In this document: piece after piece, positions 1 to 8,660 of the stretch
Position numbering within the stretch: the stretch's first letter is position 1
Layout of the letters: every line of letters begins with the position of its first letter
DNA from: Limnohabitans sp. Jir61
Lineage (GTDB): Bacteria > Pseudomonadota > Gammaproteobacteria > Burkholderiales > Burkholderiaceae_C
Direction of reading: 5' to 3'
Length of the DNA stretch: 64,000 nucleotides
Assembly: GCF_003063545.1 (NCBI RefSeq)
Contig: NZ_NESD01000003.1
Coordinates: forward strand, 186,001 to 250,000
Notes under the pieces: model-generated
Databases searched by the model: none
Told to the model about the DNA's origin: nothing
What the model saw: only the letters and a program-made list of their open reading frames with translations
Made by a program: the position numbers and the translations under genes

Positions 1-414
1 GTTGGGCAGCAATTCAGGCAACACGGCGTCCAGCACACGTAAGGCGCCTGTGTAGTTGATGTCGAGGTGGCGCAACATTTCTGGCAGCGAATACGAGGTG
101 GCGCGTTGCGGTAGGTAGTAGCCTGCGCAGTACATCACCACATCTAAGCCTTGTTGTGCTTGCACGTAACGGGCTGCAGCGGTGATGGCCGCGGCGTCTG
201 CTACATCGAGCACCACAGCTTGCGCACCAGGGTGTGCATCGACAAATTGTTGCAGCAACTCGGCATTGCGAGCTGATACCACCACCCGAGCGCCTGCGGC
301 ATGCAGGGCTTTGGCGGTTGCCAAACCAATGCCGCTGGATGCGCCAATCAACCACACACTTCGACCCTGCCAGTCGGTGATGGGTGTGTTCATGGGTTTG
401 AAGAAGAGCGACAT
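1..414 (-). CDS. SDR family NAD(P)-dependent oxidoreductase (partial, runs off the left edge)
   Basis: Minus-strand frame open to the window edge: MSLFFKPMNTPITDWQGRSVWLIGASSGIGLATAKALHAAGARVVVSARN... with the TGxxxGIG-type Rossmann motif (GASSGIG). Not in the ORF track because it lacks a stop in the window. Confidence 0.8.
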   Translation of the reverse strand, partial: MSLFFKPMNTPITDWQGRSVWLIGASSGIGLATAKALHAAGARVVVSARNAELLQQFVDAHPGAQAVVLDVADAAAITAAARYVQAQQGLDVVMYCAGYYLPQRATSYSLPEMLRHLDINYTGALRVLDAVLPELLPN

Positions 415-431
415 AGGTGGCGTGCAACAGA

Positions 432-1661
432 TTAAGGTTTGACCAAAGTGTATTGAACCACGTCCGTGTTGTGTTGCTCGAATGCCGCCTCGCAATAAGC
501 GAGGTAGAACTCCCAAATGCGGATGAAGCGTTCGTCAAAGCCCAGCTGCAACACCTGCGCTTTGTCCGCCATGAACTGGTGACGCCAGCGGCGCAGGGTT
601 TCGGCGTAGTCCAACCCAAAGGCCAGCTCGTCGATCACCTTCAAGCCAGCACGTTCTGCGTGCGCGCGGAACTCGCGTGGGCAGGGCAAGCAACCGCCGG
701 GGAAGATGTATTGCTGAATGAAGTCGGTGCTCTTCACATAGCGGTCAAACAAGCTGTCATCGATGACGATGGTTTGCACACAAGCCTTGCCGCCCGATTT
801 GAGCAAGCGTGACACGCTCTCGAAATACGTGGGCCAATATTCCTGGCCCACGGCCTCTAGCATTTCGATGGAGCAAATCGCGTCGTAAGGGGCGTCGTCA
901 ATGTCGCGGTAGTCTTGCAGGCGCAGATTGCTGGTGGCGGCCAAACCTTGGGTTTGCATGCGTTGGTTGGCGAAGGCCAGTTGCTCGTGGCTCAGTGTCA
1001 CGCCGCTCATGTGTGCGCCAAACTCTTGACCGCCCAACTCGACCAAAGCTCCCCAGCCGCAACCGATTTCCAGAATGCGGTCGCCCGCTTTGGCGTCGAC
1101 CATACGCAGGGCACGGCGTACTTTGGCGGTTTGCGCTTGGGCCATCGGCTTTGAGCGGTCGTTGTCAAACCAAGCCGATGAATAGTTCATTGTGGGGTCT
1201 AGCCACAGCTCGTAAAACGCGTTGCCCAAGTCGTAATGCGCGTGGATGTTTTTCTTGCTGTTGCTACGTGTGTTGCGATGCAACAAGTGGCGCACACGGT
1301 AGAACAAACGGCCCAACCAGTTGCCGTAAATCAGCTCTTCCATGTCGCGGCGATTCGCCACCAGCAGTTGAAGCAACTCGGCCAAGTTGTTGGTGGTCCA
1401 TTCACCGGCGATGAAACTTTCTGCAAAGCCGATGTCACCCGACTTCATGGCCTGTGTCAGCGGCGCATAGCTGTGTAAATGCAAGGTGGCATTGAGCCCT
1501 TCACTGTTGGTCGAGCCAAACTGCTCAACGCGTCCATCAGGCCATTGCACATGCAGCGTGCCGTGTTGCAGGCGTTGGAGCAGACTGACCACGCGTCGCA
1601 CAGCTGTAGGCATGGCTTGGGTAGAGGTGTTCACAGGGGCCGAGGTCGTGGTGGGGTTCAT
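432..1661 (-). CDS. Cyclopropane-fatty-acyl-phospholipid synthase-family SAM methyltransferase
   Basis: 409 aa; ILEIGCGWGALVELGGQEFGAHMSGVTLSHEQLAFANQRM SAM-binding region and CFA-synthase-like C-terminus (FIQQYIFPGGCLPCPREF). Confidence 0.88.
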   Translation of the reverse strand: MNPTTTSAPVNTSTQAMPTAVRRVVSLLQRLQHGTLHVQWPDGRVEQFGSTNSEGLNATLHLHSYAPLTQAMKSGDIGFAESFIAGEWTTNNLAELLQLLVANRRDMEELIYGNWLGRLFYRVRHLLHRNTRSNSKKNIHAHYDLGNAFYELWLDPTMNYSSAWFDNDRSKPMAQAQTAKVRRALRMVDAKAGDRILEIGCGWGALVELGGQEFGAHMSGVTLSHEQLAFANQRMQTQGLAATSNLRLQDYRDIDDAPYDAICSIEMLEAVGQEYWPTYFESVSRLLKSGGKACVQTIVIDDSLFDRYVKSTDFIQQYIFPGGCLPCPREFRAHAERAGLKVIDELAFGLDYAETLRRWRHQFMADKAQVLQLGFDERFIRIWEFYLAYCEAAFEQHNTDVVQYTLVKP

Positions 1662-1680
1662 GGCAATGCTCTTCTCTGCG

Positions 1681-2481
1681 TCAGCGGGTCACAAAATCTT
1701 GTGGGGGTGTTGGTTTTGTAAAAAATGGCACTCGTTTTAGCCAAAGCTTCAGCGCCTGCCAATGGATGCGTGTCATCACCATCAGGGTCATCAATGGGTA
1801 GCCCCACAGCGCATGGCGTAGGACAAGGTGCGTGATGGGTTGAAGCTGGCCGCTCACGCTGGTTTCAATCAAGGGGCCGTGTGCATCGTCGTGGTCCACG
1901 CTGGCTACCGTGTGGTCTTCCGTACGCATGAAGCGAAAGCGGTAGTCGCCCTGTACGGCGCAAAACGGCGACACATGAAACACTTTGCTCGCGCGTTGCT
2001 CAACGCCATAGCGAGGTTGGTCTAGCAAATAGCAATGGCGCTCACCAAAGGTGTTGTTCACTTCCACCACGATGGCGCGCAGGCTGTTATCTGCGGCAAG
2101 GCAATACCAAAAGCTCACAGGCTTGAAGGTGTAGCCGAGCACGCGCGGATAGCAATGCAACCAGACCTCACCTGTGGCATCAAGAATACCTTCGCTGTGC
2201 AGCAACTCATCGAGCCAAGCCAGTGCACCACCTGCCGCCATGCCACGGCCATCGCCGTGGTCGACATCATGAAAGCTGATGGCGCCTGCGCGGTTGATGG
2301 GCAGCACTGCATCGCCAGAGACTTTGAGCGATCGCATGGGCAACATCAAAAAGAAAGTGTTGTAAGCGAACGCATGGTGCTTGGGGCGTAAGCGCGTGTG
2401 CCGCACTTGGCCAAAACCAATCATGGCTTGCGGTGTGCCGCTTGCCAATGTGTAGGGCGTTGGCGTGGTGCTCTGCGTCAT
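1681..2481 (-). CDS. DUF1365 domain-containing protein
   Basis: 266 aa; GQVRHTRLRPKHHAFAYNTFFLMLP and YNPVSFWYC-like region (FKPVSFWYC), typical of the DUF1365 proteins found beside CFA-synthase and FAD oxidoreductase genes. Confidence 0.85.
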   Translation of the reverse strand: MTQSTTPTPYTLASGTPQAMIGFGQVRHTRLRPKHHAFAYNTFFLMLPMRSLKVSGDAVLPINRAGAISFHDVDHGDGRGMAAGGALAWLDELLHSEGILDATGEVWLHCYPRVLGYTFKPVSFWYCLAADNSLRAIVVEVNNTFGERHCYLLDQPRYGVEQRASKVFHVSPFCAVQGDYRFRFMRTEDHTVASVDHDDAHGPLIETSVSGQLQPITHLVLRHALWGYPLMTLMVMTRIHWQALKLWLKRVPFFTKPTPPQDFVTR

Positions 2482-2485
2482 GCCG

Positions 2486-3778
2486 TTATCTTGCCAAGCT
2501 GGTCAATAAGTTCTGTGCGGCAGCGCGCCCAGATTTGAATCCGTCTTCATGAAAACCGTAACCCATCCAAGCACCTGCAAACCATGTGTGTTGCTGGCCT
2601 TGCAGTTGCGGCATCTGCGCTTGCGCTTGAATGGCGGGTAAGTCAAACACGGGGTGCGCGTATTCGTATTCGCCAAGGATGTGTGCAGGGTCAATGTCGT
2701 GCACGGGGTTGAGTGACACGATCACATCTTGGCTAAATGGCAGCGGTTGCAGCAAGTTGAGCCAATAGTGCAAACAAACGCGCGTGGACTCGGTGCTGTC
2801 GTGTGCTGCACGTTCGTAGTTCCATGCGGCCCACGCAAGTTTTTTCTTGGGCATCACCGAGGCGTCGGTGTGCAGCACGGCGCGATTCGGGTGGTAGCGG
2901 ATAGCGCCCAAAGCGATGTGCTCCTGTGCCGTGGGTTCAGCCAACATTGCCAGCGATTGGTCAGCGTGGGTTGCCAGGATCACTTGATCAAATCGTTCGG
3001 AGCCGTTGTACGTTTGCAGCGTCACGCTGTGTGCATCGCGCCCGATGCGCAACACGGGCGTGTTCAGACGCTTGTCTGGAATGCCCGCCAAAATCTTCTC
3101 GACATAGTGGCGTGCGCCACCGGCTACCGTGTACCACTGTGGCCGGTTGTTGACTTGAATGAGGCCGTGGTTATGGCAAAACCGAATCATGGTGGCCACA
3201 GGAAACTTGAGCATTTGGTCGGTCGGGCAACTCCAAATGCAACCTAGCATGGGCAACAAATACCAATCACGAAACGCGTCGCTGAATTTGTGCGAGATCA
3301 AAAATCCGCTCAAGGGCTGAGCGAGCTCGTGGTCTTGGTTACGCTCGGCCAGTTCGGTGGCCAAGGTGTTGAAACGAACCACATCGCGCAGCATTTTGAT
3401 GAAGCTGGGCTTGAACAGGTTGCTGCGTTGGGCAAACACGGTGTTGAGGTTGGCGCCGTTCCACTCCAGTGCGCCACGGCCATTTTTGTTGGGCACTTGC
3501 ACCGAAAACGACATGTCCGATTTGACGGTGGCCACCTGCAGTTCTTCAAACAACGCAATCAGGCCAGGATAGGTGCGTTCGTTGTAGACCAAAAACCCTG
3601 TGTCCACGCCATGCGTTTGTAAGCCCTTGCGGGTGGGCAACGTCACGTCGACGGTGTGGGTGTGACCGCCGAAATAGTGACCCGCTTCTAACAAGGTGAT
3701 GTCGGCTTCGCCATGCAAATGGTGTGCGGCAGAAAGACCGGAAATGCCCGAACCCACAATGGCGATGCGTGGTTTCAT
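2486..3778 (-). CDS. NAD(P)/FAD-dependent oxidoreductase (amine-oxidase-like, COG2907 type)
   Basis: 430 aa; N-terminal IAIVGSGISGLSAAHHL dinucleotide-binding motif; context with DUF1365 and cfa-like gene. Confidence 0.87.
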   Translation of the reverse strand: MKPRIAIVGSGISGLSAAHHLHGEADITLLEAGHYFGGHTHTVDVTLPTRKGLQTHGVDTGFLVYNERTYPGLIALFEELQVATVKSDMSFSVQVPNKNGRGALEWNGANLNTVFAQRSNLFKPSFIKMLRDVVRFNTLATELAERNQDHELAQPLSGFLISHKFSDAFRDWYLLPMLGCIWSCPTDQMLKFPVATMIRFCHNHGLIQVNNRPQWYTVAGGARHYVEKILAGIPDKRLNTPVLRIGRDAHSVTLQTYNGSERFDQVILATHADQSLAMLAEPTAQEHIALGAIRYHPNRAVLHTDASVMPKKKLAWAAWNYERAAHDSTESTRVCLHYWLNLLQPLPFSQDVIVSLNPVHDIDPAHILGEYEYAHPVFDLPAIQAQAQMPQLQGQQHTWFAGAWMGYGFHEDGFKSGRAAAQNLLTSLAR

Positions 3779-4374
3779 TGCGCCATGCCTTTCACAGCCA
3801 ATTGCTTTTCAACTTCTTGCACAAAGCTCTTGTCTTGTGGCCCCGTCATGCTGCTGAAGCTTTTGACGCTTTTGCCATCGCGGCCGATCACATATTTGTA
3901 AAAGTTCCACTTCGGGCTTGTGCCGGTTTGCTCTGATAGCTGCTTGAACAAGGGCAATGCGTCGTTGCCACGAACAGTGGTTTTCACAAACATCGGGAAC
4001 TTCACGCCAAAGGTGTTTTCGCAAAAGTCGGCGATCTTGGCGTTGCTGTCGGGTTCTTGCGAAAAGTCGTTGCTGGGAAATCCAAGCACAACCAAGCCTT
4101 GGTCTTTGTATTTGGCGTAAAGCGCTTCGAGGCCTTTGTATTGCGGGGTAAAGCCACAAAAGCTGGCGGTGTTCACGACCACGACCACTTGGCCTGCGTA
4201 CTGACACAGGTTTTGTGGTTTTTCATCTTGCAGGCGCGCCACCGTGTGTTGGAGCACACGAGGGCAGGTGCTGGCCGACGAGAGCTCAGATGCTGCATTT
4301 GCAGCACATGCTGCCAGCAAGAGTGCACTTCCGAGCAGAAATTTGCGGGTAAACAGGGGGATGTTGTTCATCAT
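3775..4374 (-). CDS. Glutathione peroxidase family protein with N-terminal signal/lipoprotein-like leader
   Basis: 199 aa; NTASFCGFTPQYKGLEALY active-site region with Cys; leader FLLGSALLLAACAANA; 4-bp overlap with the FAD oxidoreductase start. Confidence 0.88.
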   Translation of the reverse strand: MMNNIPLFTRKFLLGSALLLAACAANAASELSSASTCPRVLQHTVARLQDEKPQNLCQYAGQVVVVVNTASFCGFTPQYKGLEALYAKYKDQGLVVLGFPSNDFSQEPDSNAKIADFCENTFGVKFPMFVKTTVRGNDALPLFKQLSEQTGTSPKWNFYKYVIGRDGKSVKSFSSMTGPQDKSFVQEVEKQLAVKGMAQ

Positions 4375-4405
4375 GATTCCTTATGATTGCCCAAATTTGG
4401 ATATC

Positions 4406-4418
4406 TTGTCCACGACAA
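4406..4418. promoter_or_regulatory. Candidate operator: inverted repeat TTGTC-cac-GACAA in the divergent intergenic region
   Basis: Perfect 5-bp arms, 3-nt spacer, between gpx and the MerR/B12 regulator; flanked by palindromes CCAAATTTGG (4391-4400) and GTTTTAAAAC (4442-4451). Confidence 0.35.
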
Positions 4419-4457
4419 TAAAATAACCCCCATTCTGACTTGTTTTAAAACCTGCTT

Positions 4458-5405
4458 ATGAACGCTTCTGACTCGCAAATTTCCGTTTCTTTGCCGATTG
4501 CGGCGGTGGAGCGCGATACAGGGATCGGCAAAGACACACTGCGAGTTTGGGAGCGTCGGTATGGCTTTCCTCAGCCCAATCGTGATGAGCACGGTGAGCG
4601 CGTCTATCCAGCAGCGCAAGTAGAGAAATTACGCGTCATCAAGCGGCTGATGGACCAAGGTCATCGACCCGGACGCATCGTGGCACAACCCATCCAGGCA
4701 TTGCTCCATCTCACGCGTGCAGATTTAGGGGGTCATAGCGCGTCGGCTGCGCATACCATGGTGCGTGAAGATTTGGCCGCCCTGATCGCCATGATCCAGG
4801 CGCATGACGATGAAGGTTTGCGTGCAACATTGCACGCGTCTTTGGCAAAGACGGGTTTGCAAACTTTTGTAACCCACATGGTCGCTCCCTTGACAAGCTT
4901 GGTGGGTGAAACTTGGGCTCGCGGTGACCTGGCGGTTCATGAAGAGCATCTGTACACCGAATGTGTCGCAACCTTGCTGCGTCAAGCCATTTCAGCCATT
5001 CCTAAAGCAGCCAATGGCACCACGCCCTCCGTTTTATTGACCACGTTCCCACAAGAAGCGCATGGCTTGGGTTTGTTGATGGTGGAAAGTTTGTTGGCGC
5101 TTCAGGGCTGCCGCTGCGTGTCATTGGGTACACAAACGCCATTGCGTGACATTGCTCAAGCTGCGACCCTGCGAAAAGCCGATGTGGTGGCTTTGAGCTT
5201 TAGCGTGAGCATGAACGTGAATCACGTGATCGATGGATTGAAAGAGTTGATGGCCTTGCTGCCTCAAGGCGTCAAGGTTTGGGCTGGCGGTCAATCTCCC
5301 GCGCTCAAGCGCAGGCAAATTGAGGGCGTGGTGGTGATGAATGATTTGGCATCCATTTCAAATGCTGTCAATGAGTGGCGTCATCATGCAGGGTTGGTTG
5401 CCTAA
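4458..5405 (+). CDS. MerR family regulator with cobalamin-binding domain (CarH/LitR-type photoreceptor)
   Basis: 315 aa; MerR HTH (TGIGKDTLRVWERRYGFPQPNRDEHGERVY), Wx9EH motif (WARGDLAVHEEH), ExHxxG B12-ligand motif (EAHGLG). Confidence 0.88.
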   Translation: MNASDSQISVSLPIAAVERDTGIGKDTLRVWERRYGFPQPNRDEHGERVYPAAQVEKLRVIKRLMDQGHRPGRIVAQPIQALLHLTRADLGGHSASAAHTMVREDLAALIAMIQAHDDEGLRATLHASLAKTGLQTFVTHMVAPLTSLVGETWARGDLAVHEEHLYTECVATLLRQAISAIPKAANGTTPSVLLTTFPQEAHGLGLLMVESLLALQGCRCVSLGTQTPLRDIAQAATLRKADVVALSFSVSMNVNHVIDGLKELMALLPQGVKVWAGGQSPALKRRQIEGVVVMNDLASISNAVNEWRHHAGLVA

Positions 5406-5417
5406 AATCAGCCCACC

Positions 5418-5924
5418 ATGACAGACACCACCACTTTGCATCCCCCGGCATTTCTTTCTAAGCTCTCATCGCGTCAAGAGGCCATCGCGCGTGTAGCAAC
5501 CTTGCGCGCAATTGGTCCCGTTGTATTTACCAATGGTGTGTTTGATGTGCTTCACCGAGGACATGCATCGTATTTGGCTCAAGCGCGAAGCTTGGGTGGG
5601 AGTTTGGTCGTGGCCTTGAACAGCGACGCATCTGCACGACGTCTGGGTAAGGGCCCAGACCGTCCACTGAACAACGAGTTAGATCGTGCCGCCTTGATGG
5701 CCGCATTGGAATCGGTGAGTTTGGTCACTTGGTTTGACGAGGATACGCCCTTAGAGCTGATCACAGAGTTGCGCCCCGATGTATTGGTCAAAGGTGGTGA
5801 CTACGACATGAACAAGCTGGCAGAGACACAAGTGGTGTTGGCTTATGGCGGTCGCGCGCAAGCGATACCTTTTGTGGACGGTTATTCAACCACGGCACTG
5901 GTTAAAAAAATACGTCAAGGCTAA
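5418..5924 (+). CDS. rfaE2: D-glycero-beta-D-manno-heptose 1-phosphate adenylyltransferase
   Basis: 168 aa; cytidylyltransferase fold motif FTNGVFDVLHRGHASYLAQA, DVLVKGGDY. Confidence 0.88.
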   Translation: MTDTTTLHPPAFLSKLSSRQEAIARVATLRAIGPVVFTNGVFDVLHRGHASYLAQARSLGGSLVVALNSDASARRLGKGPDRPLNNELDRAALMAALESVSLVTWFDEDTPLELITELRPDVLVKGGDYDMNKLAETQVVLAYGGRAQAIPFVDGYSTTALVKKIRQG

Positions 5925-8624
5925 TCAGTCAAACACCACATGCCACAAGGCTTGAATGGCTGCTCGCTCTTGGGCCAGTTCTGCCATTGGTACTTGTGTA
6001 GGAAGCTCATTTAAACGCGCGCGGTGCTGCACCCGGCGTAACTCTCGGTATGCCGTGCCAGCCGCAGCACCAATGCCCAGCGGTAGCAGCCCCGCTCTCT
6101 CTGCGCTCAGCAGCAGCGCGATGTTGCCAACGTTGAGAAGCAAATCAGGATGTTGTGCTGCATGCGCTAGCACCATGAACTGCACAGTGAACTCTACATC
6201 CATCATGCCCCCCGAGCTGTGCTTGACATCGAATAAGCCAGGCTTGGCGGTGTGGGCTGCATGCAGTTTTTCCCGCATCGCGATGATCTCGTGACGCAAC
6301 CCAACATGGTCACGCTGTGAATTGATGACCTTTGCACGCACAGTGTCAAAACGTGCTTTGAGCTCGGAGGTGCCCAAGCAAAAGCGTGCGCGCGTCATGG
6401 CTTGGTGTTCCCACGTCCATGCGGTGTTTTCGCCCCGCTGGCATTGGTAATTTGCGTAGGCGTCGAAGGTAGAAACAAGTAAACCAGAGTTGCCGTTGGG
6501 GCGCAAAGCAGTGTCAATTTCGTACAAATCACCATCACCCGTTTTAACGGTTAGCCAATTGATGAGTTTGCGCACATAGGCTGCATAAATTTCACCAGCA
6601 CGTTCGTGGTCATCTTCGTACACGAATACGATGTCAAGGTCGCTGCCGTAGCCAAGCTCTTTGCCGCCCAATTTGCCATAAGCAATGATGGCGAATTGGG
6701 GTTCTTCACGATGACGTTGTTTGAAGTTTTGCCACACCCAGCGGCTGGTGACATTGAGGACAGTGTCAGCCAAAGCGCTCAGATCATCTGCCACTTGCTC
6801 GACGGTAATGCGTCCTTCCACATCACGCGCTAAGGTTCTGAAAACTTCTGCGTGGTGAGCTCGGCGCAGTAAGTTGAGCAAGGTTTCTTCGTCAGCTTGC
6901 CCCGTGGACTGCAAGGATTCAAATCGTCTTTCAAGCTCTTTTTCAAATTCAAAGGGGACAAAACGTTCAGCCATCAAGGCTTCGCTGGCGAGTTCGTCAA
7001 TCACACCCGGATGCTGTTGTAAATACTTGGCGGGCCAACGTGCCAGTCCCAGTAATCGCATGAGCTGTTCATGGACATGGGGTCGCTCGATCAGCAGCGC
7101 TAAATAACTTTCGCGACGCAGCAATGGTTCGAGCCAATCACTCCATCGCAGAGCGGACTCCTCAGAGACGCGCCCTTCGCTGATCCACATATGGGTGCGT
7201 TGCAATAGTTTGAGCAGTCTTTGAAGGCCTTCATCTCGCAGTGCGCGAATGCGCGGATGTTCAGACCATTGCGCCACGCGTTCACGCAGGCGAGGTGTAA
7301 GGTTCGGGAGTAAAGACGGCAGATCTAGGATCGCACTGTGGTTGTTTTGCCCGCAACCTTTGCAATCATCGTTGTGCGTAGTTTCTGTTTTTTCGCCTAA
7401 GCCCAAAAGTCGATCAAATTCATCAGCCACCAATTCACGGTGACTGTCGAGTTGTGTCAAGAAGTCGCACGCATCGCCAAAGCCTAAGGTCAGCGCGATC
7501 CAATTCAAATCTTCGTCGTTGGTGGGAATGATATGGGTTTGTTGGTCGTCCAAGTATTGGATACGGTGTTCAACTTGACGTAAAAACACATACGCTTTGG
7601 CCAATGCATCTGCCGCGGACGCTGGCATCAAATTGGCTAGGCTGATACGTTGCAAGGCTTGCAATGTAGGACGTGTGCGCAATTCTGGGAACTGACCACC
7701 GCGAACAACTTGCAGTAGTTGTACGGTGAATTCAATTTCACGAATGCCACCGCGTGAAAGCTTGACGTCATTGGCACGTTCAGGGTGGCCTGCACTCCGA
7801 GAGGCTGAATGCTTTCGGATTTGCTGGTGAAGGCCACGAAGCGACTCAAACACGTTGTAGTCTAAATAGCGGCGAAACACAAAAGGCAAGACAGTGTCAC
7901 GGAGCTCATGCGCATTCGCGTTGGCGCTGAAAGGCGCAACCATTCGGCTCTTGAGCCATGCAAAGCGTTCCCATTCGCGTCCTTGAACTAAAAAATACGC
8001 CTCTAAGGACGCAAGTGACACCACGCTGGGACCCGAGTTGCCGTTTGGACGAAGAGCCAAGTCCATGCGAAACACAAATCCATGGTCGCTGGTGTCACCA
8101 ATGAAGGTGTAAATTAGTTTGACTACTTTGGCGAAATAGTCGTGGTTGCTGATACGACCTCGGCCATCAGGCAAACCGGTTGTTTCACCGTCTTCGTTGT
8201 ACACATAAATCAGATCAATGTCGCTCGAGACATTCAGCTCTCTGGCACCAAATTTACCCATCCCAATGATCCACAAGGTGGCCCGTTCACCGCTTGGTGT
8301 AGTGGGCATGCCATAGCTGGCGTCGAGTTGGATTTGGGCTTCATGAAAAGCGGCGTTGAGCGCGAATTCACCCAAATCAGTCATGGCGCGCATGACCACG
8401 CTGAGCTCCGCCCCTTGCTCACAATCCAGCACCACCAAACGTTCTAGCACCAGCTGGCGTAACACACGCAAGGCGTCTGCGCAGCTGTATAACTGTCGCA
8501 AGGCGTCAAAGCAAGTCTGCAGAGCCGACATCTCCGGCGCACCGACAGGTAATAAATGCAACTCATTGGCGTAGCGACGGCGAATGCGTTGCACAAAGCG
8601 CGAATAAGTACTCAGATTCTGCAT
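5925..8624 (-). CDS. glnE: Bifunctional glutamine synthetase adenylyltransferase/adenylyl-removing enzyme
   Basis: About 900 aa with duplicated nucleotidyltransferase motifs (GMGKFGARELNVSSDIDLIYVY; AYGKLGGKELGYGSDLDIVFVY). The track starts at 8669; the internal Met MQNLSTYSRF (8624) is a more likely start. Confidence 0.93.
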   Translation of the reverse strand: MQNLSTYSRFVQRIRRRYANELHLLPVGAPEMSALQTCFDALRQLYSCADALRVLRQLVLERLVVLDCEQGAELSVVMRAMTDLGEFALNAAFHEAQIQLDASYGMPTTPSGERATLWIIGMGKFGARELNVSSDIDLIYVYNEDGETTGLPDGRGRISNHDYFAKVVKLIYTFIGDTSDHGFVFRMDLALRPNGNSGPSVVSLASLEAYFLVQGREWERFAWLKSRMVAPFSANANAHELRDTVLPFVFRRYLDYNVFESLRGLHQQIRKHSASRSAGHPERANDVKLSRGGIREIEFTVQLLQVVRGGQFPELRTRPTLQALQRISLANLMPASAADALAKAYVFLRQVEHRIQYLDDQQTHIIPTNDEDLNWIALTLGFGDACDFLTQLDSHRELVADEFDRLLGLGEKTETTHNDDCKGCGQNNHSAILDLPSLLPNLTPRLRERVAQWSEHPRIRALRDEGLQRLLKLLQRTHMWISEGRVSEESALRWSDWLEPLLRRESYLALLIERPHVHEQLMRLLGLARWPAKYLQQHPGVIDELASEALMAERFVPFEFEKELERRFESLQSTGQADEETLLNLLRRAHHAEVFRTLARDVEGRITVEQVADDLSALADTVLNVTSRWVWQNFKQRHREEPQFAIIAYGKLGGKELGYGSDLDIVFVYEDDHERAGEIYAAYVRKLINWLTVKTGDGDLYEIDTALRPNGNSGLLVSTFDAYANYQCQRGENTAWTWEHQAMTRARFCLGTSELKARFDTVRAKVINSQRDHVGLRHEIIAMREKLHAAHTAKPGLFDVKHSSGGMMDVEFTVQFMVLAHAAQHPDLLLNVGNIALLLSAERAGLLPLGIGAAAGTAYRELRRVQHRARLNELPTQVPMAELAQERAAIQALWHVVFD

Positions 8625-8660
8625 GGGGGAGGAGATAATTGCCGACACGTTGCTAGTCCC

